The translations under genes and the position numbers were made by a program. A stretch of DNA of 64,000 nucleotides from Ctenosaura bakeri (Eukaryota; Chordata; Lepidosauria; Squamata; Iguanidae): the NCBI GenBank assembly GCA_948474755.1, contig CAOLHI010001812.1:310001-374000 (forward strand). The letters are read 5' to 3'. The notes beneath the pieces were generated by a model. That model was given only the letters and a program-made list of their open reading frames with translations, made no database searches and had not been told where the DNA came from. Below are positions 44,823 through 57,332 of the stretch, piece after piece. Position 1 is the stretch's first letter. Every line of letters starts with the position of its first letter.

Positions 44823-45175
44823 ATTGTACCATACCCTTCAACATTTCACAGATGAAAACTGGGACATGTTTGGTAAAGCAACATGATAATATGGTCAAGA
44901 TGGCAAAAGTTGTTAATGAAGAAGAACACACAAGCTAGGAGAGGCTGCAGCTTTTGCTTTTGTCTAAGCCTACAGGGAAGGGAAGATTCTGACCTTCCTC
45001 TCCTCTCCTCCATGCTGAGTGAATTGAGTGCAGTAATTGAAGTAACTGGAAGACAAAGCAGGAAAGTGAGAGGAGTAGAGAGAAACTGGAATATTTTTAA
45101 AGCAGCCAAAAAAGTAGGCTGACGGAGAATTAATCAGGACTGTCACTGTCAAACTGAGACAGTTAGAAAGTATAC
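44823..45175. mobile_element. hAT-like non-autonomous element, copy 2
   Basis: The uninterrupted relative of 31047-31578: ATACCCTTCAACATTTCACA, AAAACTGGGACATG, ATATGGTCAAGATGGC, GGAGTAGAGAGAAACTGGAA, GAGAATTAATCAGGACTGTC. Confidence 0.7.
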
Positions 45176-46644
45176 TGTACTGTAAAGTTATATCCTGGTT
45201 AGAAATTGGGGGTGAAATGGGATAGGCATGTAGTAGCAAAAAGGGAAAGTCTTATACAGTATATAGTAGGAGAGATGACTTGCAGTCCATCAGTGGTTTT
45301 GTTCTACACTAGCCTTTTTTACAGCACAGAAGGGGAAGAAATGGCATCCCCTTCCCAATCTATGTATAGATACCAAATTGGCCTAGCAGTTGATAGAAAG
45401 GCATCCTCGGCCATACCTGAAGCAGCTAGCTTGATTTTTGAGGGGCTGGGGAGATCAAAGATGGCTTGTGGCATATACTGCCCTTTAATAGAAGGGAACC
45501 AACATGTGGAGAACTTAGGAACCATCCAGCCAGTGCCTGCCACCATTGCCTCACTTTACTTAATGGAAGAGCTGGCTCTGTGTGGACAACTTAAGTTTAA
45601 TGGGAGCTCACAGCAGTGAGGAGCACCATGACTGACTACTGGTGCCACATGAAGAAACAAGGGTGTTAGTGGAAAAGGTTAGCAGAGGACGGCAGCTTTG
45701 GGAAAACAACCTCCTCACCTGCTCAGGCTGGAAGTTATTTTCAGAATGTTCATCTCAGTGCTGCTTTAGACTCCCTTGACACTTTCAAATTCCTTCTGAG
45801 CAGAGAACAAAAGGGATCCTGCTGAAAGAAAAGGATGATGTGTGCATAAAAGGAAAAATAGACTTGCTGCTTTGTACAGTCTTTCTACAGATACTGCAGA
45901 AATGGGAAAAGTTACTCTTTGGATACATCCCCCAATGAGACTTAGGGGCCATGAAGGGGGGACATTTGAATTATTTTCTTCCCCAGAAAATTTGGTTCCC
46001 AAAATAAAAATTGCATTATTATCATCATGAATGCTAGAGAGCCTTGGAGAGCCACATATAGTCTGTAGGCCTCATTTTCCCCACCACTGCCCTAATAGTT
46101 GCTGGATAAATTTAAAAGAATACTTTCTTCCACAAACTTGTTTGCCGGTTGTGGCCTTTGCCCTGCTCTGTTTCAAGTGCAATTGGCAGGTATATGGGGT
46201 GGGAGCAAGTGGCTACTTGGCCACCGTAATCATCAGTCATCATCATACTGTGGAGTGTCCTCCCCAGTAGGTTATTTGGATTCTTCCTTCCTGACCTCTC
46301 TAAGTGGCAAAGACTTATTTTACTGTGTCCTTGATACTGATCACCTGCCATTCTTGTACACTGCCAATATTTTACTGCTGCTTGTTCCTGCTCCTGGGTT
46401 TTATTTTACATTGTTCATTTTTTTATTGTTGCATTTTTTTTAAAAAAAAATTAAACTGTTCTATTTTGTTTTGGTTTTATCATTGTTCATCTTGTCATTA
46501 TATTTTGAAGCACAAACCTATGGAATCTGCATAGAAGTAACTCCTACTGAGTTCAATGGGGCTTACTTCCGGGTAGTTGGAAAGAGATCTGGAGCCCTAA
46601 TTAACTTATAAGCCACTGGGATGGCCCTATTGGGGTGGAATGGG
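45176..46644. other. No recognised gene
   Basis: A 137-codon frame at 45206-45619 has no recognisable domain, no codon-use support and no splice context, so I do not call it. Pyrimidine-rich and T-rich runs lie at 46360-46470. Confidence 0.4.
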
Positions 46645-47770
46645 TGTGTGTATGTGTCTTCAAATCACCTGTCAATTTACAGGGAACCCCATGAATTATA
46701 TGGGATTTCTTAGGCAAGGAATACTCAGAGGTGGTTTTGTTACCCTGATTTCTGGGGTCCCGGGGGGATGCCTTAATGTGCTCCACGTGGTAGGAAATGG
46801 GAACTCAACAGAGCACAAGCAATAGCAATGCGAGAGGCAGGGTAACCTAGCAGGGTTTTTTACCCAGTTTTTACAGGGTCAGGCCTCACCAAAAACCAAA
46901 CGAAGATGTCTAATGAATGATTTTATTGAATGACAGTCTTACGCACCAACACAATCACTCACACACTCACTCAAGACCTATTAAGAAGCAAAAGAGAGGA
47001 AACTGGACAGGGGAAATATTGAAGGGATTGTTGTTGGGGTAATACTGCACCTTTTCCTGAAGTCCTTGGTCCGGGAAAGACAGCGAAGAAGTGGAGCTCA
47101 GCATGGAGAGAGCTGAGGGGATTACTCACTGGACAGAGAAATGGTCTGCTGGTAGGATTGGGAGCGATCCAAAGAAACGCTCAAAAACTGGGACTATTTG
47201 TAGGGGAAAAAGTACCTGGAGGGCTAACCCTTTCCCGGGGAGAACAATGAGTGTTGCAATGAGAAAGAAGCTCCACGATGGCAACTCCTTTTTGCATGAT
47301 GGGATTACGAAGTGTTGCCAAGTTTCAGGATCTTCAGTTACTCTGGGTGGTAATGTGAATTTATGCAGATGGTCCTTGCCTGATAGGATTTTATTGCTAT
47401 CAGTGGCGGAAAACACACTAATCCCCTCAAGTTGGCTTCTCAGAGGCTGAGGACCCTTTGTCTACTGTGGATTTGCACAGCTTGAGGTCTCCTGGGGCTA
47501 CGTGACGGGGATTGTACTGGCCTGACCTGGTTTTCGATCATTCGACCGTTGCTGCCTATGTGCTCATCCGGATGACCTCTCAGGCACGTTGAATCATATT
47601 TTAATATCAACATTGTAGACCTCGGGACAAGGTTTACCAGTGAGGTAACAATTTACCAGGTCCTTCCTCTGAAATATAGCCTACCTCACCTGGTATTTTT
47701 TGGTGATTTCCCATCCAAGTACTAACCAAGGCTGACCCTGCTTAGCTTCCAAGATCAGAGGGGATTTAGG
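46645..47770 (-). mobile_element. 5S-rRNA-derived SINE with BovB-like tail, split by a solo LTR
   Basis: On the minus strand the 5S-like head is at 47691-47770 (plus-strand reading CCCATCCAAGTACTAACCAA, GACCCTGCTTAGCTTCC) with GTCCTTCCTCTGAAATATAG following. The tail is at 46645-46737 (GTGTCTTCAAATCACCTGTC, ATTTCTTAGGCAAGGAATAC). The two parts join in the order seen in the uninterrupted copy at 60488 once 46738-47650 is removed. Confidence 0.85.
46738..47650 (-). mobile_element. Probable solo LTR (913 bp)
   Basis: It starts TGTTACC and ends GGTAACA, an inverted TG...CA terminus typical of LTRs. It interrupts a 5S-derived SINE, with GTTT before it and ATTT after it (a 4-bp duplication with one mismatch). 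Read on the minus strand, it contains TTCAATAAAATCATT about 180 bp from its 3' end, the right place for an R-region poly(A) signal. No internal gag or pol region is present. Which retroelement family it belongs to cannot be told from one LTR. Confidence 0.7.
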
Positions 47771-49125
47771 GGATTTAGGCAGCCAGTGAATCTTTAAAAG
47801 AACTAACTAGTATTTTATTCAACTCAGTTCCTTCTTAAGCTGTGTATTTGTATAAGGGTTGCAGAGGAGGAAATGATTTCCTCCCTGTGTGGTTCAACTT
47901 AGGGCAAGCCAGAGGCTTCCAAGACCAGTCTTAAATCAGAGCCATATGCATTTTTCTTGGAAACACATTTAAGAGATTTCTGATACTAGGCATGTTTTCA
48001 ATTAGATTTTACAGTATTAGACTAAGAGAAAGCTCCATCTGCTCTTCAAGAACTATGTAATCTGACAGCTTTGGTTTAATCTAATTAACTAAAAATTAAT
48101 ATCCTACTCTGAGTGATATTTTGAAGTTTTTTGTTTATGACAACATTTGCTGTTGGGAAATTTTAAACACAGCCATTTCAAGTTACGTAAGAATATAAGA
48201 ACTGTAAGCTTCAATCCAGAAACAGAAAATCTGAGGCCTTCCAGATGTTCTTACACTACAACTGTGATCAGCCCCAGCTTGGCATGCCCAATGGCCCAAT
48301 GTAGTTCAGCATGGTATTGTAGACCACCAAACACTCTTCAAACATTTTTGCAAGCAGCTTTCTGCAATTTGGAAGTTTTCCCAACATGACACACAACTCC
48401 CAGCATTCTCACCCAGGTTAACTAGCTGGCTGGTATGATAGAAATCATAATACAACACATCTGGATAATACCAGGTTGGAAAAAGCTGTTTTAAAATGCT
48501 TCTTAGTCTGAGACCCTTAAGGCAGGGTGGGTTAGAGGATTTGTGGTTCTCCAGCTATTATTAGACTGAAGATCCTATCAGGCCTAGTCAGTATAGAAGG
48601 TGATGGGAGTTGCAGTCCTATACCCTCTTCTTGAACTTTAGAGTTGGAGAGATTAAGGTCAGTTCTCTCCAGTGTTTTGACCACCTCCCTCCTGATATAG
48701 CAAGGATATGAACTGGGCAGCAGCAGTGGTATGTGACATTGACAAAAGATCTCTCAGAGGTGATGGCAGCAGCATTATAGCTAACACTTATTAGTAATGT
48801 GCAGACAAAGGCATGGTGAGCCCCTTTTGAAGGTCTTCTACCATGAAAACCCTATGATGAGAGAATATATACATCAGGCCTGCTTTGGTGAATCATGTAA
48901 GTAAAAGGCAGCTCCTTTCCCTCAAGGGGCACTGAGTTTAAATTTAAACATGATGGGATGAGAGGAGAAATATGGAGAACAGAGTGAGAGGTGCAAAGGG
49001 ATAGATGTGTTCAACTACACTTCAAGTTTGTTTCAGTTCTGAATTATGAACTACAGCCTTGAGCCAAATACTCCATAGACAATGTTGGCTGATGTTAGGG
49101 GGAGTGAATGTACTCTTGAGTTTTA
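47771..49125. other. No gene; decayed MITE fragments
   Basis: Fragments with AGGCCTTCCAGATGTTCTTA and GGTGATGGGAGTTGCAGTCC (about 48230-48500 and 48536-48640) look like old hAT-type MITEs. Nothing else is supported. Confidence 0.4.
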
Positions 49126-49337
49126 GGCCATTTCTGCACTAGACTATTATAGTGCTGTTATTCCACTTTCAACATCCTATGGAATCCTGGGGTTTGCAGT
49201 TTAGGGAGGGGCCCTAAGTTAGTTAGGATTTAAGTTAGTCATGAGAAAAGGCTCCTCCCTAAACTGCAAATACCAGGATTCCATAGGATGTTGAAAGCGG
49301 AATAATAGCACTATAACAGTCTAATGCAGAAGCAGCC
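49126..49337. mobile_element. Family A palindromic DNA transposon
   Basis: GGCCATTTCTGCACTAGACT to AGTCTAATGCAGAAGCAGCC, flanked by TTA and TAA. The loop is longer than in other copies, with a TTAGTTAGGATTTAAGTTAG insert near the centre. Confidence 0.9.
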
Positions 49338-51185
49338 TAAGTCTGAACTTTAAATCAGCTTTCCACGGTGCTGAATCTATTTGGGGAGTCAAGTTCATTA
49401 GCATCATTCACCTAATTTTAAACATTTGATTCGATTTTCTTAAAAAATGTTACACCTATCATTTGTCACTAGGACTCTTTACTCAAAAAATTTCAAGTAC
49501 CGAATAGTTGATAATGAATGCATGGTATGATTGCTGCTTCTCTCATGGATCCTGCATCACATGAGTAATTATTAAAAAACAGAGCTTCATAAGCCATTGG
49601 AGCTTACATCTTCATGTAAGTACATGACGTAGACATGCTTTTGCTAATCGAACATTACCAGTGAAACATGGAATTCAAACAGGGAGGGGCTACGACTATG
49701 CCATAGTTGTAATATTTATACAAAGCTTGAGAAAGTATCATCCTCCCATCCCATGTGCTCAACCACAGGTGGGGACCACTTGTGTGTGTATGTGGTCATG
49801 TAAGGTGGAGGTTGTACAAGATTTCCTTAATGACATCACCAGATATCACCCCCAGCCCCAGTATCAGTCCCTAAGATGCTCCTGACCTAGCAACTCACTT
49901 ACCAAGTAGATAATAGAAAGAATGTTGGGACATATGTATACATACACACACACATCAGACTAGTGTGCAGTACAGGCTGTCAGCTGGAGATTTCCTTCCC
50001 TAATAAGTGGGAGTATGCCACAGCAGCTGACTTGGAACACTTACTTGTTAAACTGCAACTCTCATAATTCCCCAGACAGCATGGCAGCTGCTCATGGGAG
50101 CTGATAGTCCATGCTGGTTGAGGGATTTGAGGAGCTAGAGTTCAAAGTAATAACTTGTCTGCTAAGCCCTAGGAAGTTGATGCAAGCTGGATCAAGGCTC
50201 CATAGAGGAAAGAAATGTATCCAGGGACTTGGTCTTTCAAGTAGGATGCTTTTGCTGACCAAGATCCAATAAACACACTGGCAGAGCACAAGGTATTGGG
50301 TCTCTGGTCACAGCTCTGTCCTTTCAGCCACTGATTGGTTGTGGGAGTGAAACCAAGTGTGCTGCAGATGCCCTTGGGGAAGAAGGAACAACTTTTAACC
50401 AGAATGCAAGGGCAGCCAGAGTGTTCCTAAGTGCACCTCCATGGCTATTCAGACAGTGAGAAAGTGTGGCTGCACTCCCAAGGCCCCTGGCTGCTGTTGT
50501 GCACCTTGGGTGAGGAGTGATGCACACAGAGGTACAAGATACTGCCTTCTTGCATATGTCATCAATAGGTTGCCAGCTTTTTATCTCAGAGGTCTTTATG
50601 GAGCAGTCAGTGATAACAGATAGGCAATAGAATGGCACAGGTTACCCACAATCGATGTAGACATGCAGTATCCTCTTTTCCTCTCCTACCAGGAAGTTCA
50701 TTGGAAAGATATGATGTAGTATGCATGCTCTGTTGTTTATCTTCCAGAGGTACACTACCATTAATCATTATATTTCTATTTAGATTGTCATGGTTAATAT
50801 CTACATAGAGTACTATCTTTTCCAAATTTTTCCAATCTTTTTTGGAAACCATAGGTTGGATCTAGAAATCATGCCATAATCCTAAAGCAGACCCACACAA
50901 ACCAATAAGACTTAACTTAGTCTTGACAAAATTCAGTTTTCTTTAATTTCATCAGATCTATTTTAAACATAGCTAAAAGCCCCATGTGTTCTAGTATCTA
51001 TCGTTGCCATGATTTGCAAAGATCCACAGCTACAGGATGGATTGCCAGGAGGATTAAGAATACAATTCTATTTTTAAGATAAAACTTGGAAAGCCATTCT
51101 TTTACCAGAGGACACAATTCATGAGATGAAATGTATTACCACATGATGGTATGATGGACATTACTGCTAAGGGAGTTTCAAACGC
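49338..51185. other. No recognised gene
   Basis: A short CA run lies at 49943-49952, and a decayed ACTGCAACTCTCATAATTC MITE half at 50045-50150. The frames of up to 104 codons here carry no family signature. Confidence 0.4.
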
Positions 51186-51376
51186 CAGCATGATGTAGTG
51201 GTTTGAGTGTTGAACTATATTTCTGGAAGACCATTAAAACCCACTAAGTGATCTTGGGCAAGTCGCATGCTGCCAGCCTTAGAAGAATGCAGTGGTAACC
51301 CTTGGAATACATTTTGTCAACCCACCCCTATGATATGGTCACCATAAGTCAGAGTTGACTTGAAGACACAAAGAGC
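51186..51376 (+). mobile_element. Sauria-type SINE, internally deleted
   Basis: CATGATGTAGTGGTTTGAGT, then AACCCACTAAGTGATCTTGG, GGTCACCATAAGTCAGAGTT and GACTTGAAGACACAAAGAG. The segment between the tRNA-like head and the CCCACTAAGTGA block is shorter than in other copies. Confidence 0.88.
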
Positions 51377-52334
51377 AGCCATTTTAAACATAATTGCTTC
51401 CATATGTCAGGAAAGATAGGTCTCTTGAGGGCTGGCTTTGTTTGCTGGAAATAACGCCCAGAAAAGCAACTTTAGTGTTCGGAGACCATATATATTCATT
51501 TTAGTAAAGGTTAGATTGCAACAGCAGAGTCTGGCTCTCATGGTTTGTCTCTCTATGTGCAATTCCACTGGGGCATCCAGTTGGCCACAAGCAGAGACTA
51601 AACCCTGAGCCAAGCAGGCTATTTGGTCTGAGACAGGGTTGAGTTTCTTCAACTTTATATTTTATAATACACTATGAAAGTTACAGCCCATAAACAATCC
51701 ATTATGCATAAGCTGCAAGACTCAGTACTTTGATCTCATAGCTGGTTACTTTATATGTTTCGACCAAACACTTGACATACAGTTCATGCTTCTTTGTATT
51801 TTTTTTTTAAGGAAAGTCTTTGACCCAAATTTCCTTTTCCATCTCCCAGTTATTGGAGGGGGGACCCTATAAATCAATTCTGTTTTAGCTGTGAATCTTA
51901 CTTTTTTTTTTATCTTACATTTTGGGATTTGTAAAATTTATCAGTTTCCTGGCAAACAGTTACCACTAGGCTTTGGAAACGTTTGGACTGATTGAAGAAG
52001 AAACTCCACAGTCTCTACTCCAATGGTTAAACAGGAAAGCCTAGACATTAGACCAGTGTCTGGTTTGGGGGCTACAGAGATACCTATGACCCACAACTGA
52101 AGGAGATAGCTCTATTCTGTACTGATACTGATGTTATTAGCTTCAAGATGATGACTATTTTAGCAGCTAGAAGCGTGACACAAGTAACTCTTGCCTTGAC
52201 AAGCATATCTTATTCTACACTTACAAACCATTCTTAAATGTCAGATTTTAGGAAATGTTCCAGATATAACATCACTGCTTTATAAACATGTTAAAGTAAT
52301 TGCTTTGGTTCTGCAGCAAAGCATGTCATGACTT
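51377..52334. other. No recognised feature
   Basis: AT-rich, with T runs at 51800 and 51902; no coding or repeat signature. Confidence 0.45.
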
Positions 52335-54569
52335 GTGTGGGTGTTATGTGATGATTGTTCACTAAAGCAGGACTGGGAAAAATTATTCTATATGGATCTG
52401 AAATATAGCATTGAGATCTTGATTCAGAAATTGACTAAATTTGGAGAAGTTGTTGGGTTTAAGACTAACAAAACCAAAAAACTTATTAAAAACATCAGAG
52501 ATAATGAAACCTCAGATTACTTAAAGTCTCTGGCTTTCACTCTGACAAGAAAATAAAATATTTGGGTATATGGATTACTAAGCAACATAGTGAACTTTTT
52601 GAAAACAATTATAAGAAAGTCTGGATTGAGATTAAAATAGACTTACAAAATTGGTCCAAACTAAATTTGTCTCTGTTAGGAAGAATAGCCAGCATTAAAA
52701 TGAACATACTTCCCAAATTAAATTATCTCTTTCAAAACATTCCAATTATCCACAATAATAAAGTTTTTAATGAATGGCAAAAAGATCCATCAAATTTCAT
52801 TTGGAAGAGAAAGAAACTCAGAATTAAATGGAAATTGTTAACTGATAAAAAAGAAAGAGGAGGTTGTGGACTGCCCAGTCTTAAAACATATTACCATGCA
52901 AATGCACTTACTTGGGTTGTAGATTGGATTACCTTACAAAATGAAAGAAATTTAAGGTTTGAAGGGTCAAATTTAAGGTTTGGGTGGCACGTCCACCTCT
53001 GGTATAGTAAAGCCAAGATTGACAGAGACTTTCTTAACCATTATATAAGAAGATTTTTATTAAATATATGGACAAAATTTAAAAACAAAATTTACAAAAG
53101 AATTTCACAATGGTGTCACCCCATGAAGCCTTCTTTGGTAGGTGGAAATCCCAGCATGAAAAATGGGTCTGCTATAAAGACATTTTAATTGAGGAAGAAA
53201 ATTTTAAACTAAAATCATGAGAGTCATTAGAAGAAGATGGATTTCTTTGCCAATGGTTTTTATATTTGCAGATAAAAGAATGATACAACATGGATTTTAA
53301 ATTAGAACAGTTCCAAAGCATCTGCAACAAAAACGGATTTGAATTTGCAATATTTGAAAAACCTACACATTTGACCTCACAGATGTATAAATTCATATTG
53401 GATCAAGGATTAGAAACAGATACCATCAAAGATGTGTTGAGAAAATGGGCCCAGAATATCGGAAAAGAAATTCAATTGGAAGACTAGAATAAGAGTTGGT
53501 GCAGAACCCAAAAATTTGCACTGTCTCAAGATTTGAAGGAAAATTATCTGAAAATGTTCTATAGATGATACCTAAATCTTTCAAAGCTACAGAAGATATA
53601 TAAGGCTCTAAATAATAAAGGTTGGAAATGCCAAGAGGTAGAGGGAACCTTTTTTCGTATGTAGTGGACCTGCCCATGTGCTAGGATTTATTGGAAAAAC
53701 ATACCCAATACAATATCTGAAATCCTGAACATTAACATTCCATTCCTACAGAACTTTTCTTACTAAACATGTTGCTGGGGAAAAAAACAAATTTTGATAA
53801 AGAAATACTGGCACATTATTCTATGCATGATAACTTCAGCAAGAATAATGTACGCAAAGTACTGGAAAACAGATAAAATACCAGAAATAGAGGAATGGAT
53901 TACAAAATTACTGGAAATGAGAAACTGTGATATTTTAACTCAATTACTAAAAGAGAACTTTAAAGATGAATGTGAGATTGAATGGTCTCCAGTTCAGTCA
54001 TATTTACAAGGGAGTAATGGGTAATATATACATAGTCTATGCAATTTCTAAAATTAGGCTGATTATGGGGAATGTAATAGCGTAGTAATGAATATCAAAT
54101 AACCTAATTTATGCCTGCTGCACTATTTGTACATTACAACATGTTATGTAGAGTGTATTTAGTAGATTAAATGAACAAAATAGTGGGATATGAAATCAAT
54201 ATATACTGGCAGAAAACTGGGGCGGGGAGAGGAAAAAGAAAAAACAACAATAATAACAATAACAAAAGTTATGTAATACTAGGGTTATAGAGGTATCATG
54301 TCTTATTTAATGCTTTGATATAAACCTATCAAAAGAAAGTTTTCGGAAGTATAAGTTGTTAGGTTAAGTATAAGTAGAGAGCTCACATGATAACAATAGA
54401 TCATATCTTAATTTGTGATGTTTAGATTACTTTGGGAAAACATTTCTTTTTTTCTCTTTGCTCTTGTAACAATGTACATGTCATTTTTCAATTTTTTAAA
54501 TGTATTTATTTATATATGTGACAACCATAATTGCTTTGTTTATAATACTTGAATTTTAATTAAAAAAAC
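52335..54569 (+). mobile_element. L1 LINE, 5'-truncated
   Basis: Frames 52335-52556, 52562-53188, 53290-53487 and 53794-54024 give consecutive pieces of L1 ORF2: LTKFGEVVGFKTNKTKK, KYLGIWITKQ-type (YLGI block), WSKLNLSLLGRIASIKMNIL, PKLNYLFQNIP, FIWKRKKLRIKW, GGCGLPSLKTYYHANALTW and ITSARIMYAKYWKTDKIPEI. Single frameshifts and stops separate them. It ends in AATTAAAAAAA. The RT catalytic segment lies upstream of the truncation. I could not confirm a target duplication. Confidence 0.9.
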
Positions 54570-55639
54570 ATTCTATGTGCTGGTATAATTAATTTAAGGT
54601 TATGGATTACAGCAGAATAAAATTATAATTGGACCACCTTTACGTGTGTTATTAACCATGTTTGCTTAGGCAAGCTTAAGCTTTAAAAAGGTAAATAAAA
54701 TGACAAGAATTTTAATTTCTGAATTAAAAGAAATATAGAAACATTATGACTGATGGCACACAATTATCCCTGCACTGGACCTGAAGACCTTAGTCGAATT
54801 TCTAGTCCCAACTAAAGCAGACTGATTGTATGAATGGGATATATGCAGAGGCAAAGAAGCAACAAAGTATTCCCACCATCACCTGTTTGAAAAATTCTAG
54901 ATCCTGCAGAGGAAACAATTCATGGCAACACCCAGAGGCCCTGTAAATTAAGGGCATCCAATGTCTAAACATGGCACTGCAAACTCTAGATTTTAATGAA
55001 CTAAAATTTACCTTTAAAAAAAAAAAATAACCTGAGATTTTCTTAGCATTCCTGCAAAGCTTCCAATGGCAATGTTTGATAGTCCTTTGAGTTATGTTAG
55101 ACACACAGAGACACACACTTCTACTGAGTTAGATTAATTTATTCAGAGTTAGAGGGTAGACTGTAGGCAGTCAGAAATCTATGGTTAAGATGTCATTGCA
55201 GGAAATTTGCTAGAAATAAGCAAAAGTTGCTACTAGTTAGTAAAAGTAGACTTGCTCTAGTATAATGAGCATTGCCAACTGCCTTGAGGTAAATGCAGTA
55301 AAAGTACTGTTTTCCTAAGAATGAAGGTGAAATACACTTTTGTGCATGTGTTTCACCTATTAGTCTACAAAGCAGAGTACAGAACTCACATGCAACAATT
55401 ATTGGCACAGAGCAATGTAATGCATTCTATCTAGAACTGCCCTTGCAAGATGATCCAGAAACATCTCTTAGAACAGAATGCAGTTCTTGCCAGGATCCAT
55501 CATGGAAGACACATCTCACAGCATTACTAGAATTCCCCAAGCATCTTTTGGATGTGTGAGCCTTATACACTTTGATCTGCAGATGGTTGAAAAACACTTG
55601 CTCTCATGTCATCATTCAGTGCGTCCAAAATACTGGCAC
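54570..55639. other. No recognised feature
   Basis: AT-rich unique-looking DNA; an A run is at 55014-55028. Confidence 0.45.
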
Positions 55640-56635
55640 CAGGCTGCTGATTGGGGCAGGTTATAGGGAATATATAACCCCCTTGATGAAACAGTTCTAC
55701 TGGCTGCCAATCCATTTTAGGCAGAATTCAAAATGCTGCTTATGAAAGACCATGGCCCTTTTCGCATGGCATTTACCATACGAAAGGGCACCTGGAACAT
55801 CACACGATTGTGAGGAGTGACCTGCACGACACACTCACAATTGTGCAACACTCCAGGGTAGGGCAGGCGCTGCTCGCACACTTTTTCATTTTCGGCTTTC
55901 AGCTGAAAATGGTGCGCAATCACGCATTGCTCCAGGGCCCCGCATGCACTTGCCGTGCGTGTGGAGCCTCCGGAGCCACAGCAGTCACTCTTCCTGCCCC
56001 AGCGCAGCCTGGGAAACTCCTAGGCTGCACTGCAGAAGGAAGAGGCGGGGCTCTCACGCTACCTGCTTGGGAGCAGGCAGCTCGTGCTGAGCTGAAGCAG
56101 TGGGGACGTGAGAGCCTCTCGCTGGAGGCTGCTTATGTGATCCCCGCACCCCAGCGCTGAGAAAAGGTGAGTTGCAGAAAGGGCCCATGTCTCCCTATGT
56201 GAACCTGCCCAAGATTTAAGATCTACAGGGGAAGGCTTTCTTTTAGTTCCGCCACCATCACAAGCAAGAGGACGTAGGAGAGTGCCTTCATGGTGATCCT
56301 CCCAGGTTGTGGAACTCTTTCCCTTGGGAGGTCCCATTGGCCCCCTCCCTGCTGTCTTTCCACTGGTAGGTAAAGACCCTTTTATTTAGAGAGCCATTTG
56401 TTACTTAATATGCCACAGCAGATTGAACTTTTCATGGAGGTTGTTGTTTTTATTTTAATGTGCTTTAAATATTTTTAACTTGTGTTTTTCCCTTTTGTTT
56501 TGTTTTTTAAATAAAACTTAGGTTTAACTGCATTTTAATTTTTACATTAATAGTTTTTTTAGTTTCACTGTGTAATGTGCTAAGAACCACCTTGACTCCT
56601 GTGCTAGCAGGATATAAGTTAATAAAATAAAATAA
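55640..56635 (+). mobile_element. L2 LINE 3' region, split by a family B transposon
   Basis: Before the insertion the frame reads L2-type RT C-terminus (GYREYITPLMKQFYWLPIHF). After 56188 it continues through GKAFFLVPPP-like and VVELFPLGGP-like sequence (RLWNSLP region), then the 3' UTR and a GCAGGATATAAGTTAATAAA tail with AATAAAATAAAAT. Removing 55754-56188 joins the two halves. Frameshifts are present. Confidence 0.8.
55754..56185 (+). mobile_element. Family B DNA transposon (non-autonomous, 432 bp)
   Basis: Ends are GGCCCTTTTCGCATGGC and TTGCAGAAAGGGCC, with a CAT target duplication at 55751-55753 and 56186-56188. The 5' end folds back on itself: CCCTTTTCGCATGG pairs with CCATACGAAAGGG nearby. 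It is GC-rich compared with its surroundings and lacks a transposase ORF. A second copy lies in opposite orientation at 59263-59695. Confidence 0.9.
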
Positions 56636-57114
56636 GTCCTGCAGTTTGTTCATCTGATGATGATGTTCTCCTCCAGGTATCCCTGTCATTTAATAAGAGG
56701 TGGGTGAAACAGCAATGAAGGAAGAGGCATTTCCAATTGCAGTATGCTATCTTTGAAATATCTCTCTAAGGGCAAATGTTTAATGGAGGTTTAGATCTGT
56801 TTTTAAATTTCATGTAGTTTTCATGGCTCCTTTAACTGCATTTCTGTACCAATATACTTTTTAGAATTTTACGTGCTTTCCTTTGAAATGAATTGAACGG
56901 GCTGTATAGAAATTCCTTAACTGAACAAGTAAACAATCAGGGTTGTATGTACTGGCTAACAAATGGTCCACACTCTAATCTCTACCATGTTTCCATATAC
57001 AGGAAGGATCAGACACTGACCAAAGTGGGGTGTTCTATTTCCCTTCTAAAAAATGGGCTGCACTTATGGACATTATAACAGCATTACTGTCGTCCACCTA
57101 GGTGCTAAGTCTTA
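56636..57114. other. No recognised feature
   Basis: AT-rich, no signature. Confidence 0.45.
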
Positions 57115-57316
57115 AGCCATTTCTGCACTACACTGTTATGGTCTTATTATTCCACTTTCAACATCCTGTAGAATTCTGGAGTTTGCAGTCAAGGGAGGGG
57201 CATTTAGAATTCTCAGCCAGAGAGCTCTTTGGCCTCAGTAAACTACAAATCCCAGCACTCCACAGGATTTTGAAAATGGAATAATAGCACTGTAACAGTG
57301 TAGAGCGGAAATGGCC
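57115..57316. mobile_element. Family A palindromic DNA transposon
   Basis: AGCCATTTCTGCACTACACT to CAGTGTAGAGCGGAAATGGCC, with CACTTTCAACATCCTGTAGA opposed by CACAGGATTTTGAAAATGG. Flanks are TTA and TTC. Confidence 0.9.
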
Positions 57317-57332
57317 TTCAGGGAGATACACA

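Noticed and set aside
45206..45619. 137-codon open frame between repeats
   Set aside because: It directly follows an hAT-like element, has no recognisable family, no upstream exon and no promoter evidence.
55810..56160. 116-codon GC-rich frame that looks protein-like
   Set aside because: It lies entirely within a family B transposon, and equivalent frames appear in the inverted copy on other strands. Its openness reflects GC content.
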